DNA from: Synechococcus sp. M16CYN | Lineage (GTDB): Bacteria > Cyanobacteriota > Cyanobacteriia > PCC-6307 > Cyanobiaceae | DNA: 64,000 nucleotides | Direction: 5' to 3' | NCBI RefSeq assembly: GCF_040371545.1 | Contig: NZ_AP029048.1 | Coordinates: forward strand, 248,001 to 312,000 | In this document: positions 20,266 through 29,586 of the stretch, in pieces | Position numbering within the stretch: the stretch's first letter is position 1 | Layout: every line of letters begins with the position of its first letter | Notes under the pieces: generated by a model | Database searches by the model: none | What the model was told of the DNA's origin: nothing | What the model saw: the letters and a program-made list of their open reading frames with translations, nothing else | Translations under genes and position numbers: made by a program

Positions 20266-21764
20266 TGGTATTCAACTGGTTCGATCGCCAGAATTCCTCT
20301 CCGGGGAAAACCACTCCAAAGGTGCCTTCTTCGCAGGAGTCATCACTAGCTTCGGCAGACGATTCTTCAACAGCTTCTGCATCGACGGTTGTTGATCTGC
20401 AACCCGCTAACAGTACCGCTCCAGTCGATCCGATCGCTTCTGGCTGTTCTTCAGAGACGACATTGTCTCAAGAAGAAGAGGATGAGGCTTTGGTTTGGGC
20501 ACGTGAAGCTTATGCGTGTTTGAAAGCGCAGCAACAACAGGCCACCGCAGGTTCTCGACCAACAACTCCAGAGCAGAAGCCCAAGCCACCAGCCCCGAAC
20601 TCATCAGCTAGTCCTTCATTGCTTGAACAGGCTGCAGCACAGCGTCAGCAGCGCCAACATGAGCAGGAAGTTAGGGCCCTCGAGGTTGATACAGAACCAA
20701 CGCTGACGCACAAGGCCCCTGCAGCAACTACAGACCCCGTTAAGTTAACTCTTGGAGCATTTGATAGCAATTTTACCTGGTCCGCTGAAGTACTGGCAGC
20801 TCAAGGCCGTCGTGTTGATCAGATTTCACTAGAAGAAATCGATTGGCTTGGGCGTTTACGTCGTGGTCTAGAAAAAACCCGACGGGGCTTTGTTACTGGT
20901 TTACTGGAGAGCTTTGGCGATGATCCACTAACTCCGGCAGTACTTGAAGATCTTGAAACCCTTCTGCTTCGGGCTGACGCCGGCGTTCAGGCCACCGATC
21001 AGATGCTGAAAGCCTTGCGTCAGCGCATGAATGAGGAAATTGTCGATCCAATCGAGGGAATTCGCTTTCTTAAGAACCAACTGAGGGATCTACTAGATGC
21101 TCCCATTCAGGCCAGTGGGGTGTCTCTTTTAGCGCCGGAGCGAGACCACCTTAATATCTGGTTGATGGTTGGAGTGAACGGTGCTGGTAAAACCACGACA
21201 CTTGGAAAACTGGCAAATCTGGCTGTGCGTAGTGGGTACTCAGCACTGATTGCAGCAGCGGACACGTTTCGCGCTGCAGCTGTTCAGCAGGTCCAAATAT
21301 GGGGCGATCGCAGCGACGTCTCAGTAATCTCCAATTCCAGCAGCAATGCCGATCCAGCTGCTGTTGTGTTTGATGCTATAGGTTCAGCTCGGTCTCGCGG
21401 AATCGATTTACTGTTGGTGGACACGGCAGGGCGCCTACAGACTAAGCACAATTTGATGGAAGAACTTCAAAAAATTCGAAATATCATCGACCGTTTGGCT
21501 CCTAAGGCAAACGTTGAATCACTGTTGGTACTCGATGCCAGCCAAGGACAAAATGGTTTACGTCAAGCGATGGCTTTTGCTAGGGCGACCCGTTTGACTG
21601 GTGTCGTCATAACCAAGCTTGATAGTACGGCCCGTGGTGGTGTTGCCTTAGCAGTGTCATCGGAAGCGGGTTTACCTATCCGCTTTATTGGTGCTGGTGA
21701 AGGTATCCGTGATCTTCGGCCGTTTAACAGTTTTGAATTCGTTGAGGCTCTGCTAGCTAGATGA
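20265..21764 (+). CDS. ftsY: Signal recognition particle receptor FtsY
   Basis: SRP receptor GTPase that docks ribosome-SRP complexes at the membrane. 499 residues: a long, acidic, low-complexity N-terminal region (about residues 1-165, rich in Ser/Ala/Gln) followed by the NG GTPase domain. G1 GVNGAGKTTTLGKLA is near residues 303-317, DTFRAAAVQQ follows, and the VDTAGR motif is near 384-389; TKLDSTARGG is near the C-terminus. Its ATG overlaps the nusB stop. The phosphatase gene starts 7 bp downstream. Confidence 0.97.
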   Translation: MVFNWFDRQNSSPGKTTPKVPSSQESSLASADDSSTASASTVVDLQPANSTAPVDPIASGCSSETTLSQEEEDEALVWAREAYACLKAQQQQATAGSRPTTPEQKPKPPAPNSSASPSLLEQAAAQRQQRQHEQEVRALEVDTEPTLTHKAPAATTDPVKLTLGAFDSNFTWSAEVLAAQGRRVDQISLEEIDWLGRLRRGLEKTRRGFVTGLLESFGDDPLTPAVLEDLETLLLRADAGVQATDQMLKALRQRMNEEIVDPIEGIRFLKNQLRDLLDAPIQASGVSLLAPERDHLNIWLMVGVNGAGKTTTLGKLANLAVRSGYSALIAAADTFRAAAVQQVQIWGDRSDVSVISNSSSNADPAAVVFDAIGSARSRGIDLLLVDTAGRLQTKHNLMEELQKIRNIIDRLAPKANVESLLVLDASQGQNGLRQAMAFARATRLTGVVITKLDSTARGGVALAVSSEAGLPIRFIGAGEGIRDLRPFNSFEFVEALLAR

Positions 21765-21771
21765 TAAGTCA

Positions 21772-23205
21772 TTGCCACGTTGCGTTTTCCAAGAGGGTGT
21801 AACGTTGAGCAGCAATCACCCCCGCTGCTTTTCCCCCATACCTCGGCGGAACAGGCCGTCCTCGTCTCGGGCGAGCACCTCCTTGCGCCAGCTGCTTGAC
21901 AATCTAGATAACGACCAACGACGCAGCCAGGACCTCTTGGTTTCTCTCGTCTTTGCTCTACGCAATTTTACCAATTTGCATCGTTTCTTGGAGCTGGTGC
22001 CGGTCGTGGTGTCTCGATTAGTTGGCGTCGATGGCGCTCTAATTGTACCCTTTCAACCCGATGGACGAGTTTGGCGAGACCAGCTTCAGGCTGTTCCCGT
22101 CGAGCCCTCTCAAGATCTTTTTCGATGTCTGATTGGTTTCCAACCTGGTGAATCTGCTGGATTTGGAACGGACGATGACCAAGTGCTGGCCTTGGATCGA
22201 CTAATTCAGTGTTGTCTTCCCAAAGCGGGACTGTTTGCCACATCTGTAGTCGTTCGTGGCCGATGCCGTGGCCGTCTTTATGTCTTTGATTTGTCATCGA
22301 GAATCGTTTGGACAGATGCGCACCGCCGTCATGCTCAATTAGTGGCAGATTTGGCAGGTGTAGCGATCGAGAATGATCAAATGTTTCGGGATGCCCGTCG
22401 CCATGAACGAGTCGACCGTCAGCTGAGTACTGGAGCCGAAATCCAAGCTCAACTACTGCCTGATCATTGTCCCATCATCAAGGGCGTGGATTTAGCGGCT
22501 CGCTGCCGTCCAGCCTTCCAAGTTGGTGGTGATTACTACGATTTTATTCCTATGCAACCCGAACTCATTGGCCGTCGGCGGGAGTGTGGTCGTTGGGCTC
22601 TGGTGATGGGCGATGTGATGGGCAAGGGCATTGCCGCTGGCCTCCTGATGACCATGCTTCGCGGTATGCTGCGAGCTGAGGTCCTCAGTGGATTACCGCC
22701 GGATCGCATTCTGCACGACCTCAACCAACTCGCTCAAGAAGATTTAGCGCAGTCTCGTCGATTTGTAACATTATTTTACTCGGACTTTGATCCTTTAACC
22801 TATCGTTTGCGTTATGCCAACGCGGCTCATAATCCACCTTTGCTCTGGTGTTATAAGCGCAAGAGCATCAGTAGATTAGACGCTGCTGGCTTGCTTATTG
22901 GTCTTCAACCGGAGGCCAATTACAGCCTTAGTGAAATTTATTTGGCTCCTGGTGATGTCCTTTTGTATTACACAGATGGTGTGACCGAAGCTTCTAGTCT
23001 TACGGGGGATCGCTTTGGTGAGGCTCGATTGATTCGCGCTCTGCGTAGGATCTGCCGCAGTGGAGGAAGATCCCAAGTGATTCTCGACACACTATTTGAA
23101 CGTCTTGATCAATTTGTCGGCGCCAACCGACAACCAGAAGACGATGCCTCCATGGTCGTACTGAAAGTACCTGAAGCAATAGCGCTTTCAAATATGCTTG
23201 TTTAA
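21772..23205 (+). CDS. GAF-domain PP2C-type (SpoIIE/RsbU) serine phosphatase
   Basis: A 477-residue regulator: a GAF-like sensor domain (residues ~50-210) and a C-terminal PP2C-type SpoIIE domain. Phosphatase metal-binding motifs are visible: VGGDYYDF, VMGDVMGKGIAAGLLM, YYTDGVTEA and the final DDASMVVLK. Such proteins dephosphorylate anti-sigma-factor antagonists in partner-switching pathways; no partner is encoded nearby. The longest start is TTG at 21772; a TTG at 21805 preceded by AGAGGG is an alternative. It follows ftsY and is followed 54 bp later by argH on the same strand. Confidence 0.9.
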   Translation: MPRCVFQEGVTLSSNHPRCFSPIPRRNRPSSSRASTSLRQLLDNLDNDQRRSQDLLVSLVFALRNFTNLHRFLELVPVVVSRLVGVDGALIVPFQPDGRVWRDQLQAVPVEPSQDLFRCLIGFQPGESAGFGTDDDQVLALDRLIQCCLPKAGLFATSVVVRGRCRGRLYVFDLSSRIVWTDAHRRHAQLVADLAGVAIENDQMFRDARRHERVDRQLSTGAEIQAQLLPDHCPIIKGVDLAARCRPAFQVGGDYYDFIPMQPELIGRRRECGRWALVMGDVMGKGIAAGLLMTMLRGMLRAEVLSGLPPDRILHDLNQLAQEDLAQSRRFVTLFYSDFDPLTYRLRYANAAHNPPLLWCYKRKSISRLDAAGLLIGLQPEANYSLSEIYLAPGDVLLYYTDGVTEASSLTGDRFGEARLIRALRRICRSGGRSQVILDTLFERLDQFVGANRQPEDDASMVVLKVPEAIALSNMLV

Positions 23206-23259
23206 AGGCCTTGAGGCAATCATACTTTCGCTTGATAATTTGATGGCACTCATAAACCG

Positions 23260-24678
23260 ATGGCTGGTGAGGTCCAAGATAGCAGTACAAGCGTCTGGAG
23301 CAATCGCTTCAAGCAAAGTCTGCACCCTTTTATTGAGGTTTTTAACGCTTCAATTGGGTTTGATCTGACGTTGCTCCAAGAAGATTTAGATGGGTCGATT
23401 GCCCATGCACGGATGCTGGGCTCCTGCGGGGTGATCACTGCTCAGGAAGCCGAGCAGTTGGTTCAGGGTCTTGAGACGGTTCGGACTGAGGCTGATGCTG
23501 GGGTGTTTCAGCCCGGCCCAGCTGATGAAGACGTTCATTTCGCTGTCGAACGACGTTTAATTGCCCTGCTGGGACCGGTCGGTAAGAAGTTACACACGGG
23601 TCGAAGCCGCAATGATCAAGTTGGAACTGATCTGCGGTTGTGGTTAAGGAGGCGATTGGATGAATTGGAAGAGGATCTTCAACATTTGCAGCGAGCTCTT
23701 TTTTCTCAAGCTGATCAGCATCGACGCACAATGATTCCTGGGTACACCCACCTGCAACGCGCCCAGCCACTGTGTTTAGCTCATCATCTTTTGGCTTATA
23801 TTGAGATGTTGGAACGGGATCGGATGCGACTGCGAGATGTGCGTCGTCGGGTAAACATCTGTCCCCTTGGTGCTGCTGCATTGGCTGGAACACCAGTACC
23901 AATTAATCGTCAGCAGACGGCTAGAGAGCTGGGTTTTGAAGCTATTTATACTAACAGTCTGGATGCGGTGAGCGATCGCGATTTTTGTGTGGAATTTTCA
24001 GCGGCTGCATCACTAGTTATGGCGCACCTAAGCCGGTTGGCCGAGGAAGTGATAACTTGGGCCTCAGAGGAGTTTAAGTTCATTCGTTTAAGCGACCGCT
24101 GTGCCACAGGAAGCAGCCTAATGCCGCAGAAGAAAAATCCTGATGTGCCCGAGTTGGTGCGGGGCAAATGCGGGCGTGTTTTTGGTCACCTCCAAGGCCT
24201 ATTAACTATGATTAAGGGCCTTCCCTTGGCTTATAACAAAGATTTACAGGAAGATAAAGAAGCTCTTTTTGATGCATTTCGCACAACTCGTGATTGCACT
24301 AAAGCTATGGCTCTTTTATTTGAGGAAGGCCTCGAATTTCGCACACAAAATCTGAATGATGCTGTAGAACAAGACTTTTCAAACGCCACTGATGTGGCTG
24401 ACTACCTTGTGGCGCGAGGAGTTCCCTTTCGTGAAGCTTATCACCTTGTTGGTGCTGTCGTTCGTCGATGCCTCGATGAGGGTTGCTTGCTCCGAGATTT
24501 AAGCTTGTCGACTTGGAAGGAGTTGCATCCAGCGTTTGAGGCTGACTTAAATGCGATGCTCGCTCCCCGGGCAGTAGTAGCTGCTCGTCGGAGTCAAGGA
24601 GGCACTGGATTTGATCGTGTGGACGAGCAGTTAGAACATTGGTTGCAGCATCTGAACGTAACGCAACCAGTGGGATGA
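23260..24678 (+). CDS. argH: Argininosuccinate lyase
   Basis: Last step of arginine synthesis: cleaves argininosuccinate to arginine and fumarate. The 472 residues are normal for this tetrameric fumarase/aspartase-family enzyme. Visible: [26 protein letters not shown] and the family signature [20 protein letters not shown] containing the catalytic serine loop. The start is the ATG at 23260 ([17 protein letters not shown]). The RNA-binding-protein gene follows on the same strand after a 128-bp leader. Confidence 0.98.
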   Translation: MAGEVQDSSTSVWSNRFKQSLHPFIEVFNASIGFDLTLLQEDLDGSIAHARMLGSCGVITAQEAEQLVQGLETVRTEADAGVFQPGPADEDVHFAVERRLIALLGPVGKKLHTGRSRNDQVGTDLRLWLRRRLDELEEDLQHLQRALFSQADQHRRTMIPGYTHLQRAQPLCLAHHLLAYIEMLERDRMRLRDVRRRVNICPLGAAALAGTPVPINRQQTARELGFEAIYTNSLDAVSDRDFCVEFSAAASLVMAHLSRLAEEVITWASEEFKFIRLSDRCATGSSLMPQKKNPDVPELVRGKCGRVFGHLQGLLTMIKGLPLAYNKDLQEDKEALFDAFRTTRDCTKAMALLFEEGLEFRTQNLNDAVEQDFSNATDVADYLVARGVPFREAYHLVGAVVRRCLDEGCLLRDLSLSTWKELHPAFEADLNAMLAPRAVVAARRSQGGTGFDRVDEQLEHWLQHLNVTQPVG

Positions 24679-24806
24679 CCCATTTGCTCTACCGGGTCTA
24701 CGCTTGTCAAGCCAGAGGTACGTCACTTCTTTACCGGAGTCGTGGCCCCCATGGCGATGTTCCAGGTCCCTTCAGTCCATTTTTTCGTACCCGGTCCACG
24801 CAGAAC

Positions 24807-25337
24807 GTGAGCATTTTTGTTGGCAACCTTCCCTTCCGCGCTGAGCAGGAGGATGTGACTGAACTGTTTGCACAGTTTGGTGAAGTCGTGAGCTGTGCCC
24901 TTCCCCTTGAGCGTGATACGGGCCGCAAGCGTGGCTTCGCTTTTATTGAAATGTCTGATGAAACAACTGAAGAGGCTGCCATTGAAGGCCTACAGGGGGC
25001 TGAGTTGATGGGGCGTCCGCTTCGAATCAACAAAGCCGAACCCCGCGGCAGTGCACCGCGTCGGGGCGGTGGCTATAGCGGCGGTGGCTATAGCGGTGGC
25101 TATAGCGGCGGTGGCTATAGCGGCAGTGGCTATAGCGGCAGTGGCTATAGCGGCAGTGGCTATAGCGGCAGTGGCGATCGCCCTTCCGGCGCTCGTGGTT
25201 GGAAAGATCGCAGTTACGGCACTCGCAATGACGTTACTTCCCAGGGCAACGCTTACGACGAAGGACGTATCCGTCGTCGTCGTTCCTCTGGTGGCGGTAG
25301 CGACGAATTCTCTAACCACGACGGAGACGAAGGTTGA
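24807..25337 (+). CDS. RRM RNA-binding protein with glycine-rich tail
   Basis: A small RNA-binding protein of about 176 residues. From the GTG at 24807 it begins MSIFVGNLPF (RNP2 motif) and carries RGFAFIEM (RNP1) about residue 40, giving one complete RRM domain of roughly 80 residues. The tail is low-complexity: seven GGYSG-type units, then Arg/Gly-rich stretches. This Rbp type is common in cyanobacteria, often cold-induced and implicated in mRNA handling. A longer frame opens at 24639 inside argH, but family similarity begins exactly at the GTG. The 128-bp gap before it may be a regulated leader. Confidence 0.9.
   Translation: MSIFVGNLPFRAEQEDVTELFAQFGEVVSCALPLERDTGRKRGFAFIEMSDETTEEAAIEGLQGAELMGRPLRINKAEPRGSAPRRGGGYSGGGYSGGYSGGGYSGSGYSGSGYSGSGYSGSGDRPSGARGWKDRSYGTRNDVTSQGNAYDEGRIRRRRSSGGGSDEFSNHDGDEG
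25065..25166 (+). repeat. 15-bp tandem repeat encoding Gly-Ser-Gly-Tyr-Ser units
   Basis: Seven tandem units of GGC(G/A)GTGGCTATAGC, six of 15 bp and one shortened to 12 bp, inside the RNA-binding-protein gene. All stay in frame. They encode a glycine/tyrosine/serine tail. Such arrays change length by replication slippage, so unit number probably varies between strains. Confidence 0.95.
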
Positions 25338-25363
25338 TACCTCGCGCTGCCTTCTTCCTTCGT

Positions 25364-26368
25364 TTAGAGGCCGACGTCTTCCAGTTGCCGTTTGGCCTCT
25401 TCCAGGATGTTGAGATCAGCTCTTTTGTCCTGAGTTCGTTTGCTTAATTCACGGCGCCAGCGACGTGCGTCTCGAACACCTTTGACAAGATTGACAAGGT
25501 GTCGACATAAATCCCAAAGTCGCCCGCCTCGTTGCAAATGCAATGAGGCGTGGGGAACCAATCTCTCAACTACATTTGAAACCAGGATCCGTCGCGGTGC
25601 CTCTCCAAAAATCAGATGATCGACATCGACCCAACGCATGGGGTGGTTGTACACAGCTCGACCGACCATTGCACCATCGCATCCTTTGAGGGCTGATAAG
25701 CAGTCATCTGGTGTATTAAGACCACCGTTGAGCTCGATCACTAAATGAGGGCGTCGTTGTTTTAGAGCAATAATGCGGTTGTACTGAAGTGGAGGAACAG
25801 TTCGGTTCAGTCTAGGATTAAGACCTTTTAACCAAGCTTTGCGAGCATGAATCGTGAATCTGTGGGCACCGGCTGCAGCTACTTGGTCAACAAATGCAGT
25901 GAGTAGATTGTCGCTATCGAGATTGTCGATACCGATACGGTGTTTCACAGTGACCGGTAGCGAACCAGCTTTGACCATCGCCTCAACGCAACGGGCCACC
26001 AGTTCGGGTTTGGCCATCAAGCAAGCGCCAAAGTTACCTGTCTGCACCCTCTGGCTAGGGCAGCCTACATTCAGGTTGATTTCATCGTAACCCCAGTCCT
26101 GAGCAAGCCGAGCGGCATCAGCAAGTAAGGTAGGATCGTTTCCGCCAACCTGAAGAGCGATTGGCTTTTCAATATCATCAAAATCCAGTAGCCTGCTACG
26201 GTTGTCGGTGTGATGCAAGGCCTGGGCGACCACCATCTCCGAATAAAGCAATGCTCTGCTACTAATCTGTCGCATTAGTACGCGGAAGTGGCGGTCTGTA
26301 CAATCGAGCATTGGTGCCACACTGAAACGGTAGGCAGCAATGGTGTCGCCTTGTCCAACTTTGTTCAT
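25364..26368 (-). CDS. dusA: tRNA-dihydrouridine synthase A
   Basis: FMN- and NADPH-dependent enzyme reducing uridine to dihydrouridine in the tRNA D-loop. The 334 residues include the DusA N-terminus YRFSVAPMLDCTDRHFRVLMR, the LQVGGNDP strand, the catalytic-cysteine motif INLNVGCPSQRVQTGNFGACLM, and VKHRIGIDN. It is convergent with the rbp gene, 26 bp between stops, and divergent from msrB. Confidence 0.96.
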   Translation of the reverse strand: MNKVGQGDTIAAYRFSVAPMLDCTDRHFRVLMRQISSRALLYSEMVVAQALHHTDNRSRLLDFDDIEKPIALQVGGNDPTLLADAARLAQDWGYDEINLNVGCPSQRVQTGNFGACLMAKPELVARCVEAMVKAGSLPVTVKHRIGIDNLDSDNLLTAFVDQVAAAGAHRFTIHARKAWLKGLNPRLNRTVPPLQYNRIIALKQRRPHLVIELNGGLNTPDDCLSALKGCDGAMVGRAVYNHPMRWVDVDHLIFGEAPRRILVSNVVERLVPHASLHLQRGGRLWDLCRHLVNLVKGVRDARRWRRELSKRTQDKRADLNILEEAKRQLEDVGL

Positions 26369-26412
26369 GAATCAATTCAGAACCACTGGGATTTCTCTTT
26401 AAGGGCTGATCA

Positions 26413-26937
26413 ATGACCCTCAACCCGATTGTTGTCTCCCGTCGTTCGTTGCTGTTGGCAACAATAGTCAGTGTTTTCAGTGGTTTTTGGCGGTCGGAAG
26501 CAGTGTTGGCAGCTTCTAAAGCCAATGATCCACAGTGGGATCTCACTGATGAGACTTGGCGTAAACGCCTGTCTTCTCAAGCTTTTGATGTACTTCGCAA
26601 CGAAGGCACGGAACGGCCGTTTACCAGCCTACTTAACGATGAGAAGCGCGAGGGTACTTACCACTGTGCGGGTTGTGATTTGTCTTTGTTCTCTTCATTA
26701 ACCAAGTTTGATAGCGGCACCGGCTGGCCCAGTTTTTGGCAACCGCTCGAGCAAAGAATTGCAACGAGAATAGATTTCAAATTAATTGTTCCCCGCACGG
26801 AATATCATTGTCGTCGTTGTGGTGGTCATCAGGGTCATGTATTCAATGATGGACCTCGACCAACGGGAAAGCGGTACTGCAACAATGGAATTGCCTTGCG
26901 CTTCAAGGCAGCAGTAAGGTCTGATCATGACGGGTAG
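26413..26937 (+). CDS. msrB: Peptide methionine-(R)-S-oxide reductase MsrB, exported
   Basis: Repairs methionine-R-sulfoxide in oxidised proteins. The 174 residues contain the zinc pairs YHCAGC and YHCRRCGGHQGHVF, GTGWPSFW, and the catalytic cysteine in RYCNNGIALRF. The first ~35 residues (SRRSLLLATIVSVFSGFW) form a twin-arginine-like signal peptide, so the enzyme probably works outside the cytoplasm or in the thylakoid lumen. Start is the ATG at 26413, divergent from dusA 44 bp away. Confidence 0.95.
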   Translation: MTLNPIVVSRRSLLLATIVSVFSGFWRSEAVLAASKANDPQWDLTDETWRKRLSSQAFDVLRNEGTERPFTSLLNDEKREGTYHCAGCDLSLFSSLTKFDSGTGWPSFWQPLEQRIATRIDFKLIVPRTEYHCRRCGGHQGHVFNDGPRPTGKRYCNNGIALRFKAAVRSDHDG

Positions 26938-27437
26938 GATGGTAGCCATGCTGATTCATAGTCGCAACTATTAACGCGGAAAATACATGCAAAAGGCACT
27001 GATTTCGCAAAGCGCCCCACGCCGTTACCGAAGATGCGGACGGCAATAGCGAACGTTGCAGTGTGACGAATGCTCGTTTGCACCTTTATGAGCTGGTGAC
27101 CTTCTATTCACGCAGACAGAGCAGTTGACCCTTGTGCAGTCTGTTTAACGATCTTCCCCGTAGCGGCGCGCGCGCCACACTTGATTTGTTAAGCATGATA
27201 TGGCTCTGACGAAACAACTCTATGGACCAAGGCCTGAATCATTCATTTATATTCCAGAGAGTGATATTTATGGAAAGCAACTATTCCAATAGTCACAGAG
27301 TAGCTGAAAATTTTATTTAAATCGAAAACGGCTAAGTCAGGATCATCGATCAGAGAGCGAGGTGCGGGCTTCCGCAGCTTGTGGGAGTTGGGCTCTTTCC
27401 TTCAACATGTCTATATGTCAATCCCTAAGCGTTCAGC
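26938..27437. other. Non-coding gap between msrB and grpE
   Basis: 500 bp with no convincing gene on either strand. I looked for a CIRCE operator (TTAGCACTC-N9-GAGTGCTAA) ahead of grpE-dnaJ and found none. A GC-rich hexamer-like palindrome GGCGCGCGCGCC lies at about 27164-27175. Nothing else recognisable. Confidence 0.5.
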
Positions 27438-28229
27438 ATGAGCGGCGACGCCTCCACCTCAGCGCAGAACCAGAACGCCGAATCGAGCGACGTTCTTACG
27501 GCTTCAAACGTCGATGTTGGCAGTACCATCAATGACCCAGTCGCTAAGGCAACTCCTACGCAGGATATCAACCCAGCTTCAGTACAGAACCAGAACGCCG
27601 AATCGAGTGACGTTCTTACGGCTTCAAACGTCGATGCCGCTGGTGCCGCCAATGATCGAGTTGCTGAGACAGGTTTGACAGAAGAGAATGATTCTGCAAA
27701 TCGCTTGCAGCAGCTCGAGCAGGAACTGAGTTTATTGAAACAAGAACACGGGACGGTTCAAGCTCAATATGTCCGCATCGCAGCGGATTTCGATAATTTC
27801 CGCAAGCGCCAGACGCGTGACCAGAGCGACATGCGCCAGCAACTCATCTGTTCAACTCTTACCGAAATTCTGCCGGTGGTGGATAACTTTGAGCGTGCTC
27901 GTCAACAGTTGAATCCTGAGGGGGAAGAAGCTCAGGCGTTGCACCGTAGCTATCAGGGCCTCTATAAACAACTTGTGGATGTTCTTAAGCAGCAAGGTGT
28001 TGCACGTATGGAGGTTGTCGGTAAAGAGTTCGACCCGAACCTGCATGAAGCAGTACTTCGTGAAGAAAGTGAGGAGCACGCCGAAGGTATTGTCTGTGAG
28101 GAGCTGCAACGTGGTTATCACTGCGATGGCAGGGTGCTGCGTCACGCAATGGTGAAGGTTTCGATGGGGCCCGGTACTACGGCTGTCTCCGAAGACACTA
28201 AGGAACAGCCCCAGGCGGGGGATGCCTGA
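27438..28229 (+). CDS. grpE: Nucleotide exchange factor GrpE
   Basis: Exchange factor releasing ADP from DnaK. The 263 residues have a long disordered N-terminus and the GrpE core: coiled coil [21 protein letters not shown] (from residue ~88), then [16 protein letters not shown] and the C-terminal wing with [22 protein letters not shown] and [17 protein letters not shown]. The N-terminus contains a recent internal duplication: [18 protein letters not shown]-like units at residues ~9-27 and ~49-67. It ends TGATG, overlapping the dnaJ start, the standard grpE-dnaJ coupling. Confidence 0.96.
   Translation: MSGDASTSAQNQNAESSDVLTASNVDVGSTINDPVAKATPTQDINPASVQNQNAESSDVLTASNVDAAGAANDRVAETGLTEENDSANRLQQLEQELSLLKQEHGTVQAQYVRIAADFDNFRKRQTRDQSDMRQQLICSTLTEILPVVDNFERARQQLNPEGEEAQALHRSYQGLYKQLVDVLKQQGVARMEVVGKEFDPNLHEAVLREESEEHAEGIVCEELQRGYHCDGRVLRHAMVKVSMGPGTTAVSEDTKEQPQAGDA
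27465..27635 (+). repeat. Near-identical 51-bp duplication within grpE
   Basis: Two direct copies, about 27465-27515 and 27585-27635, spaced exactly 120 bp, both beginning CAGAACCAGAACGCCGAATC and ending TCAAACGTCGATG. They differ at a single visible base in that span (AGCGACG versus AGTGACG). Spacing is a multiple of three, so the duplication keeps the frame. Confidence 0.93.
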
Positions 28230-29359
28230 TGGCTAACTACTACGATCTTCTTGGTGTAAGTCAGGATGCGGACGCGGATTCTTTGAAGCGTGCCTACCGG
28301 CGAATGGCCCGTCGATACCACCCAGATGTCAACAAGGAGTCAGGCGCCGAGGACAAATTTAAGGAGATTGGGCGTGCCTATGAAGTTCTTAGCGATCCTC
28401 AAACCCGAGCCCGCTACGACAAATTTGGTGAAGCCGGGTTAGGGGGTGCCGCTGGTGTTCCGGATATGAACGATATGGGTGGGTTCGCTGACCTGTTCGA
28501 AACTTTTTTCCAGGGATTCGGTGGTTCTGGTACAGCGGGTGGACGGCAGAGGCGTCGGGGGCCTCAGCAAGGTGACGACCTTCGATATGATCTAACTATT
28601 GAGTTTGAACAAGCTATTTTCGGACAAGAACAGGAAATCAAAATCCCTCATTTAGAGACGTGTGATACCTGTGGGGGTAGCGGTGCCAGGCAGGGCAGCG
28701 GTCCGACAAGTTGCAGCACCTGTGGTGGTGTGGGCCAGGTGCGACGCGCGACACGGACTCCGTTTGGTAGCTTCACGCAGGTCGCGGAGTGCCCCAACTG
28801 CGACGGTAGCGGCCAGGTTGTTGCGGATCCCTGTGGATCCTGCGGAGGGCAGGGTGTTCACCAAGTGCGCAAAAAACTACGCATCAATATCCCAGCGGGT
28901 GTTGACACGGGCACACGCTTGCGGGTTTCCGGTGAGGGTAATGCGGGTCCTCGGGGTGGCCTGTCCGGCGATCTTTATGTGTTTCTCACGGTCAAACCCC
29001 ATCCACGTTTACATCGCGATGGCCTCAACCTTATCTCTGAAGTAAAGGTCAGCTATCTTCAGGCAATCCTCGGAGATACAATTGAGGTGGAGACCGTTGA
29101 AGGTAAAAAAGAACTAGAAATCCCTGCGGGCACCCAGCCGGCCACGGTTCTAACTCTGGTAAATCAGGGAATTCCCAAATTGGGTAATCCTGTGGCTCGT
29201 GGCGATCAGCGCATCACCATAACTGTGGAACTCCCCAAACAAGTGACTTACTCTGAGCGTAGCTTGTTGGAACAGCTGGCAGGTCACCATTCTGCTCGAG
29301 GCCAGCAGCATCATCATCACAACAGCGGGTTATTCGCTCGCTTGTTTGGTCAGAAATGA
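28229..29359 (+). CDS. dnaJ: Chaperone protein DnaJ
   Basis: Hsp40 co-chaperone that stimulates DnaK ATPase. 376 residues with the full type-I layout: J-domain with HPD in YHPDVNKE (residues ~30-37), Gly/Phe-rich linker (residues ~70-112), four CxxCxGxG zinc motifs ([32 protein letters not shown]; residues ~146-215), then the two substrate-binding beta domains. The C-terminus has a short histidine run (HHHHN). It overlaps grpE at the start and the TusA-like gene at the end (ATGATG). Confidence 0.97.
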   Translation: MANYYDLLGVSQDADADSLKRAYRRMARRYHPDVNKESGAEDKFKEIGRAYEVLSDPQTRARYDKFGEAGLGGAAGVPDMNDMGGFADLFETFFQGFGGSGTAGGRQRRRGPQQGDDLRYDLTIEFEQAIFGQEQEIKIPHLETCDTCGGSGARQGSGPTSCSTCGGVGQVRRATRTPFGSFTQVAECPNCDGSGQVVADPCGSCGGQGVHQVRKKLRINIPAGVDTGTRLRVSGEGNAGPRGGLSGDLYVFLTVKPHPRLHRDGLNLISEVKVSYLQAILGDTIEVETVEGKKELEIPAGTQPATVLTLVNQGIPKLGNPVARGDQRITITVELPKQVTYSERSLLEQLAGHHSARGQQHHHHNSGLFARLFGQK

Positions 29360-29586
29360 TGGACTACCGTTCTCTCGATTTAAGAGGAACACCTTGTCCA
29401 TTGAACTATATCCGCTGCAAGCTCACTCTGGAGACAATGATCGAGGGTGACTGCCTTGAAGTTATTTTAGACCGAGGTGAACCGGAGGATATGGTCATGA
29501 GTGGTTTAAGGAGTGCAGGCCACCAGGTAGTGATGTCTGTTAATCATTCAGCCTGGATACATTTGCGGGTGATTTGTGGTGGTTAA
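29356..29586 (+). CDS. TusA/SirA-like sulfurtransferase family protein
   Basis: A 76-residue protein of the TusA/YedF/SirA fold. It has the family CPxP-like entry [20 protein letters not shown] with the candidate active cysteine in CPL near residue 14, and the alpha/beta sandwich continuing to [15 protein letters not shown]. TusA relays persulfide sulfur, for example in tRNA thiolation. Start ATG at 29356 overlaps the dnaJ stop; its own end overlaps the rsgA start by 11 bp, so dnaJ-tusA-rsgA are translationally coupled. Confidence 0.85.
   Translation: MMDYRSLDLRGTPCPLNYIRCKLTLETMIEGDCLEVILDRGEPEDMVMSGLRSAGHQVVMSVNHSAWIHLRVICGG

Noticed and set aside
24639-24806. Longer start for the RNA-binding protein overlapping argH
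   Set aside because: RRM similarity begins exactly at the GTG at 24807; the extra 56 codons lie partly in argH.
24990-25413. Alanine/isoleucine- and valine/alanine-rich open frames across the rbp repeat
   Set aside because: Shadow frames of the GGTGGCTATAGC repeat.
26938-27437. CIRCE or heat-shock operator ahead of grpE-dnaJ
   Set aside because: The TTAGCACTC/GAGTGCTAA inverted repeat is not present.
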